Shown here: in pieces, positions 1 to 9,256 of the stretch
How positions within the stretch are numbered: the first letter of the stretch is position 1
Layout of the letters: each line of letters opens with the position of its first letter
From: Alkaliflexus imshenetskii DSM 15055
Lineage (GTDB): Bacteria; Bacteroidota; Bacteroidia; Bacteroidales; Marinilabiliaceae
Assembly (NCBI RefSeq): GCF_000517065.1
Contig: NZ_KI912105.1
Coordinates: 1,844,405-1,908,404 of the forward strand
Direction of reading: 5' to 3'
DNA: 64,000 nt
The notes under the pieces: model-generated
What the model saw: only the letters and a program-made list of their open reading frames with translations
Databases searched by the model: none
Told to the model about the DNA's origin: nothing
Made by a program: the position numbers and the translations under genes

Positions 1-2396
1 GAAATGAGCTTATTAAGCACCCTAGTCAGTTTTTGGGTATCACACTCCAGCACAAAACCCTTTTCACAGTTAACCGATGCTCTGAGGCGAATTTGCTTCT
101 CAGCGGCCGCAACGCCAAAAGTGTCGGCAATGGAACTGACAACATCTGACACCAAATTGTTTGCCCTTACAATAGAGACCTGACCTGTTTCAATCTTAGA
201 TATCTCTAACACATCATTGATAATCTCCAATAACTGATGTCCGCTCTTTACTATGATATCGAGGTAGAGCTTTCGGTTTGTGGCGGATAAACTCTCATCT
301 TTCAGCAATTCGGCAAAACCCATGACACCATTCATTGGCGTACGTATTTCATGGCTCATATTGGCCAAAAACGCTGACTTCAGGCGATCGCTCTCTTCGG
401 CACGTTCCTTCGCTTTCACCAATTCCGTTTCGATGCGTTTAGCCCGCGTCACATCTCTCACAATGCAAATGGTTTCATCCTCTTTAAAATAGACCATGCG
501 TGCCTCAAACACACGCTCTTCATCCTCATTTCCCAGAACATAATTGTAGGTTTCAATTCTTCGGGTTGTCAATACCGAAGCAATTTTATCGCGGGTTAGT
601 TTGGCCAGTTTCGGCGTGAGTACCTCTTCCACTTTTCGGTTCATAAAATCGGCCGATGGATGCAAGAGCTGATTCTCATTCACCACATGGAAATCCCTGA
701 AGTATCCTTCTTTATCAAAAACAAAAATGAGGTCAGGAATCATGTTGAGCAAGCTCTTGATTTTGTTGTGATTTATCTCGGCCTTATCCAAAGCATCGCG
801 CAAATTAACTACCAGTTGTTTCTCTTTGGTGATATCGGTAACGGTACCATACGCTTTGAGATGGGTTGACTCGCTGTTTTCAAGGATGCCCCGCCCCATT
901 AAATGCTTTACAGCACCATCGGGCAGAACAACACGAAATTCCTCTTTCCAGAACCTTGCCTCGCCATTTGCCGGTTGCCATGCCTGTAACAAGCGTTTCC
1001 TGTCATCGGAATGTATCAAGGCCAGCAGAGAACGGATATCCGGCGGTCCATCCATATTACCAATAATAGCCTTTAGGTTACCATGCCAGACAAACTCTTT
1101 GTCAATACCATTCCACTCATAAATCACATCGTTGGTATGCATGGCCACCAACTGAAACCGCATCTCTTTCTCCTTAATTTCCATCTCGGCCTGCTTGCGG
1201 GCAGTAATGTCACGACCAAGCACCACTAGGCCTTTACGTGAACCATCTTTATTAAATAACGGCACTTTTATCACATCAAACACTCTGACACCACCTTTGG
1301 GTTGAGGAATGTGCTCTTCGATGCGGATGGGACGACCTTTCTTCCATGCCATGTTATCCGTTTCATGGCAAAACGTAAGCACTTCTCTTTTAGAAGGCAT
1401 CAACTCAATCAGCTGTGCATAGTCCATCCCCTGATAATCTACCCCCTTGAGGTCAAAAAGATCAACCAACGTATGATTTGCTTCAACCCATCTGCCCTCG
1501 CCATCTTTGAAACAGATAAAATCAGGTGTTGAGTTTATAAGAGTACGCAAGCGCATCTCGCTCTCTTCCAACGCGCGACGGGTAATGATGGCTTCACTAA
1601 AATCCTGAATAATGCCTATTCCGCCGGAAATTTCATGGTTACGGTTGTATATGGGGGCAGTCTTAAGCAGCAGACTCACCTGTTTTCCGCTCAAAGTTGA
1701 CATGTAAACGCCTTCAAACATCCCTTCGCGCCCTTCAAGGGCAGCATGCACGGCGGGCAAAATGCGGCGATCCATAGCCGATTTTAAATTAAATCCCTCT
1801 GCCTCGTTGGCCTGAACTCCAAGAATTGAACAAAAACGAGCATTTACTTTGGATATTGTGAGTTGGCGGTTAAAATAGAAGATGCCAACCGGAGAGTTCT
1901 CAAACAACATTCTGTGCATGTCGTGGCTGGTGGCAAAGCTTCCAAACTCAGCCGACTCTTCATCTGAAGTATCTGATGCAAGAGCCAAATCCTCTTCTAT
2001 AATACGTTTGGTTTGAGATATAAGCAGTTGTTGCAGTTTATCAGGATTTGTGTTCTCTTTGAAGATAAGAATAAGGAGCAGACGACGAGACTCAGTGCGA
2101 CCTAACTCATGTGTCACACACTGCATGGTTCCATTCAGATGTTTTACAGGAAACCAAATGCTATTATTTGCATCGGGATTTAACGAAAGAGCGGTTCTTC
2201 CGGCAGCTTCCAAAAGAGAATCTGCTGACTTTGTATTTTCTGTATTGGTTTGAGTGCTTCGAAACCACCACCGAATTACATTGTTTCTATATTCCAATAA
2301 ACCTACCGGAGATTGCAGCGTGCCGGAAAGCAATGTCAGACTGTTTTCCCAGTCGGGCACGCTTGTTTTTTTGGGGATATGTTCACTTATTTTCAT
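1..2396 (-). CDS. Multi-PAS sensor histidine kinase, 3' end cut by the window
   Basis: The leftward frame opens at ATG 2396 and stays open to the window edge, giving about 798 codons without a stop. An N-terminal region of unknown fold is followed by several PAS domains: one begins near MHRMLFENSPVGIFYFN, a second near LINSTPDFICFKDGEG, and two more follow before the kinase core. A HisKA dimerisation helix with the phospho-acceptor motif SHEIRTPMNGVMGFAELL comes next, and the window ends inside the beginning of the HATPase domain. No membrane segment or signal peptide is evident, so a cytoplasmic sensor is likely. A fused receiver domain could lie beyond the edge. The family assignment is firm; the signal is unknown. 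Confidence 0.93.
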   Translation of the reverse strand, partial: MKISEHIPKKTSVPDWENSLTLLSGTLQSPVGLLEYRNNVIRWWFRSTQTNTENTKSADSLLEAAGRTALSLNPDANNSIWFPVKHLNGTMQCVTHELGRTESRRLLLILIFKENTNPDKLQQLLISQTKRIIEEDLALASDTSDEESAEFGSFATSHDMHRMLFENSPVGIFYFNRQLTISKVNARFCSILGVQANEAEGFNLKSAMDRRILPAVHAALEGREGMFEGVYMSTLSGKQVSLLLKTAPIYNRNHEISGGIGIIQDFSEAIITRRALEESEMRLRTLINSTPDFICFKDGEGRWVEANHTLVDLFDLKGVDYQGMDYAQLIELMPSKREVLTFCHETDNMAWKKGRPIRIEEHIPQPKGGVRVFDVIKVPLFNKDGSRKGLVVLGRDITARKQAEMEIKEKEMRFQLVAMHTNDVIYEWNGIDKEFVWHGNLKAIIGNMDGPPDIRSLLALIHSDDRKRLLQAWQPANGEARFWKEEFRVVLPDGAVKHLMGRGILENSESTHLKAYGTVTDITKEKQLVVNLRDALDKAEINHNKIKSLLNMIPDLIFVFDKEGYFRDFHVVNENQLLHPSADFMNRKVEEVLTPKLAKLTRDKIASVLTTRRIETYNYVLGNEDEERVFEARMVYFKEDETICIVRDVTRAKRIETELVKAKERAEESDRLKSAFLANMSHEIRTPMNGVMGFAELLKDESLSATNRKLYLDIIVKSGHQLLEIINDVLEISKIETGQVSIVRANNLVSDVVSSIADTFGVAAAEKQIRLRASVNCEKGFVLECDTQKLTRVLNKLI

Positions 2397-2546
2397 GATC
2401 ACAGGTTAAGGGTTATCTGTGCATATATAAAGTTAAGTCGTTTGTAAACAAAAAGCAAATACTTAATATTCTATTGTCATAAATAACAGTCGAAACAGTT
2501 TATTTATCAAAGAAAAAAAGGCAAAGGCAATCGTCTCCTGTTAACA

Positions 2547-2600
2547 TAAAACAAAAAGCAACTTTCCTGAAACAGAGATAACTGTCTCAGGAAAATTGCT
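2547..2600 (-). terminator. Rho-independent terminator of the 2635-3150 gene
   Basis: The arms 2557-2573 and 2584-2600 form a near-perfect stem (AGCAA..TTTCCTGA against TCAGGAAA..TTGCT). On the minus strand the stem is followed by a T-rich tract. It lies 35 bases past the stop codon of the leftward LTXXQ-type gene. Confidence 0.8.
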
Positions 2601-2634
2601 GTCTAATTCAATTTAAGTTAAAAAAACCAATTAT

Positions 2635-3150
2635 TCAATAGGTTGTATCACTTTTTTTGCGAGGGGACTTTGGCACGTCGGATTTTTTGGTTGTTTCATC
2701 CAGTCGGTTTTGCTGCTGCTGGCGACGGTCGGCCATACGTTGACGGGCTTCTGCTGCCCGCTCCTGCCTTAGTTGGTCGTAACGTAATTTCTGCTCCTCG
2801 GTAAGCAGCGCTTTTATCTCTTCGTCATGCAGCTGCATACGCTCACGAGTTGCCTCTGCACGGGCTTTCTGTTCGGCACGGCGAGCCTCCATCTCCTTGC
2901 GGCGCGTTTCTCTCATGGCTGATGCTTCGCCACGTCTCTTTTCCAAAACAGCTCTCAACTGGGCCTCCTGCTCGGCGGTTAACGACAACTCTTTGCTCAG
3001 GTTTTCAATATGCCGCTCCTGCCATTCAACCACTTCGGTGCTGGTTGTGGCACGGGGCTTTATCTCTTTTTGCCTTTTTTGTGCAGCAACATTCATTGCC
3101 AAACAAAGCACCAAGGCCAAAGAATAAATACGAATTGTGATTGTATTCAT
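2635..3150 (-). CDS. Spy/CpxP-like LTXXQ-type periplasmic protein
   Basis: The 171-residue product begins with a cleavable signal peptide ending near NVAAQ. The mature part is almost entirely charged alpha helix rich in Arg, Glu, Lys and Gln. Two LTxEQ-like motifs (LSLTAEQEAQL and LLTEEQKLRY) sit about 60 residues apart, which is the pattern of Spy/CpxP-type periplasmic proteins. A polar, Gln-rich tail follows. In characterised relatives such proteins act as small chaperones or stress sensors, but this sequence is divergent and the role here is inferred. The gene is monocistronic with its own terminator. Confidence 0.7.
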   Translation of the reverse strand: MNTITIRIYSLALVLCLAMNVAAQKRQKEIKPRATTSTEVVEWQERHIENLSKELSLTAEQEAQLRAVLEKRRGEASAMRETRRKEMEARRAEQKARAEATRERMQLHDEEIKALLTEEQKLRYDQLRQERAAEARQRMADRRQQQQNRLDETTKKSDVPKSPRKKSDTTY

Positions 3151-3273
3151 AATTCCAGATTTAAAATTACATAAATTACGAACTTATATGCGTTAGACCA
3201 CGCATTCAGTCAAATGTTTAACGATATCAACGTACTTTGTTGCTTTCTTAAAAAGCATATCTTTACAGAAAAA

Positions 3274-3975
3274 ATGCCAAAATTTTTTACAGGAATTGCG
3301 CTCTGGATGACATTCCTGATGCCACTCTCAGCCGCCGATTCCGATTCATTAAACCTCAACAACTCCAAAGAATTAAAGACATGGCGCGTGATATCGTTGC
3401 TGACCATTGCCTCAGGCGCTGTTTTTTTGGCCGACCAGCCAGTGCAAAACTTTATTGTGAAAAACCAGACCGGCTTTCTTAACGATATGACCAACATAAC
3501 CGATGTAGCAGGCGAAAAAACCATCATTGTTCCGGCACTGCTGCTAACCTATGGCACCGCCCGGTTCATCATTCGTGACGAGAAACTTTGCCACACAAGC
3601 ACAAACGCCATTCAGTCCGTTTTTGTAACAGCTATCGCCACCGAGGCCCTTAAAATCACTGCTGGCCGCGCCCGCCCATTTACAGATGAAGGACCCGGCT
3701 CGTTTCAGCCATTTCCGGGCAATCGTGATGAATATAAATCGTTGCCATCAGGCCACGCTTCGCTGGCCTTTGCAGTATTCACCCCTTTTGCCGAAACATA
3801 CTCAAGGTGGATTTATTTGATTCCTGTTTCGGTAGCTGCCGGGCGCGTTTACCAAAACAAACACTGGCTTTCGGATGTGGCGGTAGGAAGCAGCCTCGGC
3901 CTTATAAGTGGTCTGCTTTTCACACACAAGCAAAATGTTCAGATTATTCCCAACGGTATTCGAATCTGTTTCTAA
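3274..3975 (+). CDS. PAP2 (type 2 phosphatidic acid phosphatase) family membrane protein
   Basis: All three PAP2 signature blocks are present: KITAGRARP (Kx6RP), PSGH, and GRVYQNKHWLSD, which matches SRx5Hx3D with Gly for Ser. The catalytic His and Asp are kept. From the chosen ATG the product is 233 residues and begins with a signal peptide (MPKFFTGIALW..LSAAD). An in-frame ATG at 3214 would add 20 residues ahead of that signal, which is less natural. Family members remove phosphate from lipid phosphates such as phosphatidate or undecaprenyl pyrophosphate at the membrane; the substrate here cannot be told from sequence. Confidence 0.85.
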   Translation: MPKFFTGIALWMTFLMPLSAADSDSLNLNNSKELKTWRVISLLTIASGAVFLADQPVQNFIVKNQTGFLNDMTNITDVAGEKTIIVPALLLTYGTARFIIRDEKLCHTSTNAIQSVFVTAIATEALKITAGRARPFTDEGPGSFQPFPGNRDEYKSLPSGHASLAFAVFTPFAETYSRWIYLIPVSVAAGRVYQNKHWLSDVAVGSSLGLISGLLFTHKQNVQIIPNGIRICF

Positions 3976-4015
3976 CTTTATACGGTATAAATTCTCCCTA
4001 TCCCATATTCTTCAT

Positions 4016-4023
4016 TATTTTTG
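4016..4023 (+). promoter_or_regulatory. Probable -7 box upstream of trpS
   Basis: TATTTTTG matches the Bacteroidota -7 consensus TAnnTTTG and lies 35 bases before the trpS start codon. No clear TTTG -33 element is visible. Confidence 0.5.
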
Positions 4024-4058
4024 CACTTGAATTAATCACGCGATAAAATTATCATTTC

Positions 4059-5048
4059 ATGGAAACTGTAGTAAGCGGTATCCGGCCCACCGGAAATCTT
4101 CACCTTGGCAATTATTTTGGCGCCGTCAGAAACTTTTTGAAGATGCAGAACGACTATAACTGTTACTTTTTTATAGCCGATTACCATTCGCTTACCACGC
4201 ATCCTACGCCGGAAGATTTGCACGGCAATGTACGTCAGGTGCTCGCTGAGTATCTGGCTGCAGGCCTCGACCCTGAAAAAGCGACCATCTATATACAGAG
4301 CGACCTTCCGGAAGTGGCCGAGCTCACCCTTCTGCTCAATATGAATGCCTATCTGGGTGAACTGGAAAGAACCACTTCCTTTAAAGATAAGGCACGCCAA
4401 CAACCCGACAATGTCAATGCCGGATTGTTAACCTACCCTGTATTAATGGCAGCCGATATTATCATACACCATGCGCAAAAAGTGCCGGTTGGTAAAGATC
4501 AGGAGCAGAACCTGGAGATGACTCGTAAATTCGCTGCTCGCTTCAACCGCATATACAACAGAGAATATTTCCCAATACCACAACCTTTTAACTTTGGAGA
4601 GGCGCTCATTAAAATTCCCGGATTGGATGGTTCGGGCAAAATGGGGAAGTCGGAAGGAAATGGCCTTTACTTGATTGATGAACCTGCGGTAATACGTAAA
4701 AAGGTGATGAAAGCAGTCACCGATACAGGGCCTACAGAACCTAATTCAGAGGTGAGTGAGTCGGTTAACAACCTGTTCACCATCATGTCGGTAGTTTCGA
4801 AACCTGAAACGCTCGATTTTTTTAAAGAGCAGTATGCCAACTGTTCCATCCGCTATGGCGACCTGAAAAAACAACTGGCTGAAGACATCATAATCTTCAC
4901 CGAACCCATTCGTGAAAAAATCAAGGCCATTTATGCCGATGAAGTATATCTGCAAAAGGTAGTTAACATGGGTAAAGAGAAAGCACATGCCAGTGCTTCA
5001 AAAACCATACGCGAAGTAAGGGAATTAATCGGTTTCCGAAGTTTTTAA
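4059..5048 (+). CDS. trpS: Tryptophanyl-tRNA synthetase
   Basis: The 329-residue product is a class I aminoacyl-tRNA synthetase that charges tRNA-Trp. The HIGH signature appears as PTGNLHLGN near residue 11 and the KMSKS loop as KMGKS in GSGKMGKSEG. Length and order of motifs are normal for bacterial TrpS. The gene has its own promoter box and no co-oriented neighbour immediately downstream; the next gene converges on it 27 bases away. Confidence 0.97.
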   Translation: METVVSGIRPTGNLHLGNYFGAVRNFLKMQNDYNCYFFIADYHSLTTHPTPEDLHGNVRQVLAEYLAAGLDPEKATIYIQSDLPEVAELTLLLNMNAYLGELERTTSFKDKARQQPDNVNAGLLTYPVLMAADIIIHHAQKVPVGKDQEQNLEMTRKFAARFNRIYNREYFPIPQPFNFGEALIKIPGLDGSGKMGKSEGNGLYLIDEPAVIRKKVMKAVTDTGPTEPNSEVSESVNNLFTIMSVVSKPETLDFFKEQYANCSIRYGDLKKQLAEDIIIFTEPIREKIKAIYADEVYLQKVVNMGKEKAHASASKTIREVRELIGFRSF

Positions 5049-5075
5049 TCACCTTCAAAAACTATTAGGCACGCA

Positions 5076-5837
5076 TCATCGAACGCTGTGCAACTCATTG
5101 TAGCGTTTGATGAGTGCTTCGGTACGTCTTGACTCGAAAGGTGCGGCATGCCCCGAAACAAACATCACCTGCTGTATGTCCACATCAATACGGATGATCA
5201 ATGAAAGGTTGATTAAAAACAGCGGGTGACATCGAAAAAAACCGGTTGCAGCCAACAACGACTCAAATCGGCGCAAGGGGCGCGACACTTTTAACACTTC
5301 CCCATTGGTCATGTAAAACAGGGAGCCTCCGGTAATGGATTCTCCATATTCAATGTCGCGGACTGGGATGATACGCGTTCCATTTTCGGTGGCCATCACC
5401 AGCGAGCGGTTTCCAGGTGTTCCTACAATATTGGAAAATAGCACATCGAGCCTTTGTGCATATTCGGCGTCGGTAAAAGTATCGAGGGCCTTGTCCAGAG
5501 CCATCACAAAATCGCTCTCATCAAAAGGTTTTTGAATGAAATCAACAGCTGCAAACTGAACAGACTCCTCCATATAGCTCTGATAAGAAGACATAAACAG
5601 AACCTTAAAAGGTATCGGTTTCAACTGTTCGAGCAACTCGAAAGCATTTCCATCCTCCAGCTGAATGTCGAGAATAACCAAGTCGGGTTTGCTCTCCTGA
5701 ATTAACCTAAGGGCCTCACCTAAAGAGCCACAGCGCCCCACAACTTCCATCTCAGGAAAATGGTTTGTAACTATTAGTTCAACCACACGACGCGTAAACC
5801 GATCATCCTCTACAACTAATACCTTAAAACTATCCAT
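5076..5837 (-). CDS. LytTR-family response regulator
   Basis: An N-terminal receiver domain (VLVVEDD, phospho-acceptor Asp57 in LVILDIQL, Lys in FIQKPF) is joined to a C-terminal LytTR DNA-binding domain containing RPLRRFESLL and FFRCHPLFLINL. The chosen ATG overlaps the stop of the upstream kinase as ATGGATAG, an 8-base overlap typical of translational coupling. A longer reading would add only a short non-conserved extension. It is the partner of the TPR kinase at 5830-7842. Confidence 0.93.
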   Translation of the reverse strand: MDSFKVLVVEDDRFTRRVVELIVTNHFPEMEVVGRCGSLGEALRLIQESKPDLVILDIQLEDGNAFELLEQLKPIPFKVLFMSSYQSYMEESVQFAAVDFIQKPFDESDFVMALDKALDTFTDAEYAQRLDVLFSNIVGTPGNRSLVMATENGTRIIPVRDIEYGESITGGSLFYMTNGEVLKVSRPLRRFESLLAATGFFRCHPLFLINLSLIIRIDVDIQQVMFVSGHAAPFESRRTEALIKRYNELHSVR

Positions 5838-7842
5838 TGGCAGCCGGTTTGGATGTATTAACTGCCACAATGGGCAGAATTATGCGAACAAGCGTCCCCC
5901 GGTCAAAAGGATTAATGCTTCGCTTATCAATTATTTCGAGACCTACCTTACCTCCTGAGTCGTTGCGGATGACATCCAGACGCTCTTTTGTTATTTTTAG
6001 TGCCATGGACTCATGTGTGCGCGCTTTATCGCTTTTTTGTTGCATTGACGAATTGATGCCCACACCATTGTCCTCTACCTCTACTATCATTTGAGAATCT
6101 ACCCGCTTAAAACGTATGTCTAAACGTCCGCTTCCGTCAATCGCTTTGATTCCATGCTCCACGGCATTCTCAACAAACGGCTGGGTAATCATGGGCGGCA
6201 CAACCACCATATCGGGTGCCATCACCTCATCCACATGAATATGGTAATCAAATGGTGTGTAAAACCTTAATTTCTGCAATTCCAGATAGTATTTCAATAT
6301 CTCCGTCTCTTCCTTCAGCGAGATATAGTCGTAGTGAGATATTTTTAGAACCATTCGCATGAGCTTGGCAAAATCGGTAAGAAAGCGTGTTGATTTTTCC
6401 ACATCGTGCTCCAACACATAAACCTGAATGGCACTCAGCGCATTAAAAATGAAATGGGGATTCATTTGCGAACGTAGCAGCTTGTGCTGATTTTTGAGAT
6501 TGTTATACTTTGAACGCAAACGATATTGATACACCAGCAATACCACCACCAAAACCATTACCACCACAAGAGTCACAAATATGGTAAGAAAGAGACGCTG
6601 ACGCCCCAGAACAGATTGCTGCCGCAACGACTGCTTACTCAACTGACTGATTTGTTCCTGTTGTGCCTCCACATCCATAATGGCCTCCATGGTGGTGAGG
6701 TGATACATGTTTTTTTCGTTGAGGATGCTGTCCTTGTAGGCCGATGCCATCTTAAAGTAAGATAGCGCCTGTGAATAGTTATGCTGCTGTTCGTTGAGCA
6801 ACGACAAAAGACGAGCCGACTCTTCGGCCTGAAACCGGCTGCCAATGCGTTGTGCAATTTCAAACGACTGCTGTATATAATTACCTGCTGTTTTGTAATC
6901 TTTCATCAGCAGATACACCTCACCTACTTTTGCCAGACTTATGGATGTTTGCATCAAATCGCCCAGACGCTGGTTGATTTGAAGGGCTCTCTCGAGAAAG
7001 TCGAGCGCGGTGGCGTAATCCTGCATGGCAATATGCGCGGTGCCTATGCTATTAAAACAGATGGCTTGTCCGGGCCTGCTTCCTACCTGTGTGTTGTATT
7101 CCAATGATTTAAAATAAAACTGCAATGCCAACTCAGGCTCGTGCAATTTGAGGTAACACTCACCAATATTGTGGTTATTGATGGCAAGCCCAAGAGTGTT
7201 TCCGGTAGATGCTGAAAACTCCAGTGATTTTCGGAAATATTCGATAGCAGAATGGTAACGCCCTAAATTAAAATTGACGTTACCAATGCTGTTAATGGCA
7301 ACGCTAATGTTAAAAGTATCCCTTATCTCTTCGGAAATACGAAGCGCCTTAAAATGCATGTCGAGAGCCAGCGCGTTGTCATCGGTACGCCTGTAAACCA
7401 CTCCAATCTGGTTGTAAATATCGGCAAGCAAAGATTTGTTCTCAATTGCCTGGGCCAATCCAAGCGACCGGTTGTGATACCTGAGTGCTTCGCCGTAAAG
7501 AGATCGGTTACGAAGTCGTTTGCCTACCAGATTATAGATAAACGCTTCCTGCGCCACCAAATTGCGACGAACGGCAATATCCAACGCCTCGGCCAGAAAG
7601 TGATCCAAGGCATCCGCCTTTGTGCCTGTTTCATCAAGGAATGCATTTGAGCGCTGAATAAGCTGTTCTACCACCAGCGAATCGGTGTGAGCAGAACCAG
7701 CAGATTGAGACATCGCAACGCTGTCGCCGTCGGTTGCCGGGTCGCACTGCTCAAACAGAAGCATAGATACTATCAAAAGAGAAACGACCCCAAACCAGTA
7801 GTATTTTGGCTTGAATATGGTTTTAAACCAGTTATGCTGCAT
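5830..7842 (-). CDS. TPR-containing LytS-type sensor histidine kinase
   Basis: The 670-residue protein starts with a membrane or signal segment (residues 17-30). About seven tetratricopeptide repeats follow between residues 70 and 390, then a second membrane helix at about 417-438. The cytoplasmic kinase is of the His_kinase (PF06580) type with phospho-acceptor His463 in the NPHFIFN motif, an N-box VENAVEHG near 557 and a DNGVGI G-box. The TPR region therefore lies outside the cytoplasm and probably binds a peptide or protein, which is inferred. A cysteine at position 33 follows the first helix but lacks a good lipobox. It is coupled to the LytTR regulator downstream. Confidence 0.92.
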   Translation of the reverse strand: MQHNWFKTIFKPKYYWFGVVSLLIVSMLLFEQCDPATDGDSVAMSQSAGSAHTDSLVVEQLIQRSNAFLDETGTKADALDHFLAEALDIAVRRNLVAQEAFIYNLVGKRLRNRSLYGEALRYHNRSLGLAQAIENKSLLADIYNQIGVVYRRTDDNALALDMHFKALRISEEIRDTFNISVAINSIGNVNFNLGRYHSAIEYFRKSLEFSASTGNTLGLAINNHNIGECYLKLHEPELALQFYFKSLEYNTQVGSRPGQAICFNSIGTAHIAMQDYATALDFLERALQINQRLGDLMQTSISLAKVGEVYLLMKDYKTAGNYIQQSFEIAQRIGSRFQAEESARLLSLLNEQQHNYSQALSYFKMASAYKDSILNEKNMYHLTTMEAIMDVEAQQEQISQLSKQSLRQQSVLGRQRLFLTIFVTLVVVMVLVVVLLVYQYRLRSKYNNLKNQHKLLRSQMNPHFIFNALSAIQVYVLEHDVEKSTRFLTDFAKLMRMVLKISHYDYISLKEETEILKYYLELQKLRFYTPFDYHIHVDEVMAPDMVVVPPMITQPFVENAVEHGIKAIDGSGRLDIRFKRVDSQMIVEVEDNGVGINSSMQQKSDKARTHESMALKITKERLDVIRNDSGGKVGLEIIDKRSINPFDRGTLVRIILPIVAVNTSKPAANG

Positions 7843-8150
7843 TTTTTATTTTCACTTGTTCCGTTAACGCATATTAAAACTACGTTGCAAATCTCACACG
7901 TTTTTACAACTAAACGTTTAACTCCCGGACAATCAGTAACCGCTACCTATGTGGAATTATAACTTACCCAATTTATGAAAAAAATAATTATAACAAAAAT
8001 TCATTTTAAGCCCCAAAACCCACATATCCATTCCATACCCGGGTATTGATTTCGGCACATGTATTACAATTGGCCGGCAAAAGGAGCAGGAATCTCTCAT
8101 TTTTAAGTTTATATAACCCCCAAAAGGAGTCATGTCTTACAAGAATGCGA
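7843..8150. other. Divergent intergenic region between the TPR kinase and dusB
   Basis: This stretch separates the leftward TPR kinase from rightward dusB. It is AT-rich in its middle part and holds the promoters for both directions, of which only the dusB -7 box (8151-8158) is recognisable. No convincing coding frame was seen on either strand. Confidence 0.5.
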
Positions 8151-8158
8151 TATCTTTG
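8151..8158 (+). promoter_or_regulatory. Probable -7 box upstream of dusB
   Basis: TATCTTTG is an exact match to TAnnTTTG and is followed by GC. It would start a transcript about 75 bases ahead of the dusB start. The -33 region is not recognisable. Confidence 0.55.
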
Positions 8159-8239
8159 CAGCCAACCAAAAAGGTTCGTTACGTCTGAAAAAACGAGAAA
8201 ATCATTGTGGCTTAGTCCACACGGAAATTGACAAACAGA

Positions 8240-9256
8240 GTGAAGATAGGGAATATTGAATTACGCAAAGAGCCATTGCTCCTGGCTCCCATGGAAGATG
8301 TGACAGATCACATGTTCCGCAGTTTGTGCAAGCAATTTGGAGCCGATTTGATGTACACAGAGTTTGTATCGTCAGATGCTTTGGTGAGAGAAGTGGAGAA
8401 AACACGGCGGAAGCTGACCCTGCTTGATGAGGAGCGGCCGGTAGCCATACAGCTTTACGGCAAGGATCCGGAAGCCATGGCTGAGGCAGCACGCATTGCC
8501 GAAGCAGCAGGTCCTGAAATCATAGATCTCAACTTTGGCTGTCCGGTGAAAAAAATTGCCAATAAAGGTGCCGGTGCCGGATTGCTGCGTGACATACCCC
8601 TCATGGTTAAAATTACCGAGGCCGTAGTTAAAGCCGTTAACCTCCCTGTGACAGTGAAAACCAGACTTGGCTGGGACGAGCAATCAAAAATTATCGTGGA
8701 TGTAGCGGAACAACTTCAGGACACAGGTATTAAAGCGCTTACCATTCATGGGCGCACTAGGGCGCAAATGTATGCCGGAGAGGCCGACTGGACGCTAATT
8801 GGTGCCGTGAAGAACAATCCGCGAATGCAGATTCCGATAATAGGTAACGGAGACATCAATAATCCGCAAAAAGCAAGGCTCTATTTTGACCGATACGGCG
8901 TTGACGCGTTAATGATTGGCCGTCCATCCATTGGTCGCCCATGGATTTTTAAAGAGATACGCCATTATCTGGATACAGGCGAGTTGTTGCCTCCGCCCTC
9001 CATGACCGAACATGTGGAGATGGTACGTCAGGTTTTGCATAAATCAGTAGAGTGGCTGGGCGAGCGAAGAGGCATCATTCACACCCGACGTCATCTGGCT
9101 GTGAGCTTTAAAGGCCTGGAGAATTTTCGCAGCACAAAAATAGAGATGCTTCGAAGTGAAAGCATGGCAGAAATTGATGCCATACTGGATAGGATAAAGC
9201 ACGATTATGCTGATTTTATTTATCACCCAACTCCTGAAAGTAGCGACGAACAATAA
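8240..9256 (+). CDS. dusB: tRNA-dihydrouridine synthase
   Basis: This FMN-dependent enzyme reduces specific uridines of the tRNA D-loop to dihydrouridine. Family hallmarks are APMEDVTD at the N-terminus, the catalytic cysteine in NFGCPVKKI, KTRLGWD, IHGRTRAQMY, the FMN-phosphate motif IIGNGDI and GRPSIGRPWIF. I chose the GTG at 8240 because the sequence following it (KIGNIELRKEPLLLAPMED) matches the usual DusB N-terminus; a TTG four codons upstream is possible. The 3' end overlaps the convergent permease gene by 41 bases. Confidence 0.92.
   Translation: MKIGNIELRKEPLLLAPMEDVTDHMFRSLCKQFGADLMYTEFVSSDALVREVEKTRRKLTLLDEERPVAIQLYGKDPEAMAEAARIAEAAGPEIIDLNFGCPVKKIANKGAGAGLLRDIPLMVKITEAVVKAVNLPVTVKTRLGWDEQSKIIVDVAEQLQDTGIKALTIHGRTRAQMYAGEADWTLIGAVKNNPRMQIPIIGNGDINNPQKARLYFDRYGVDALMIGRPSIGRPWIFKEIRHYLDTGELLPPPSMTEHVEMVRQVLHKSVEWLGERRGIIHTRRHLAVSFKGLENFRSTKIEMLRSESMAEIDAILDRIKHDYADFIYHPTPESSDEQ

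Noticed and set aside
4032-4403. 123-residue open frame on the minus strand inside trpS
   Set aside because: It lies entirely opposite a clear trpS gene and has no family similarity; it is a shadow frame.
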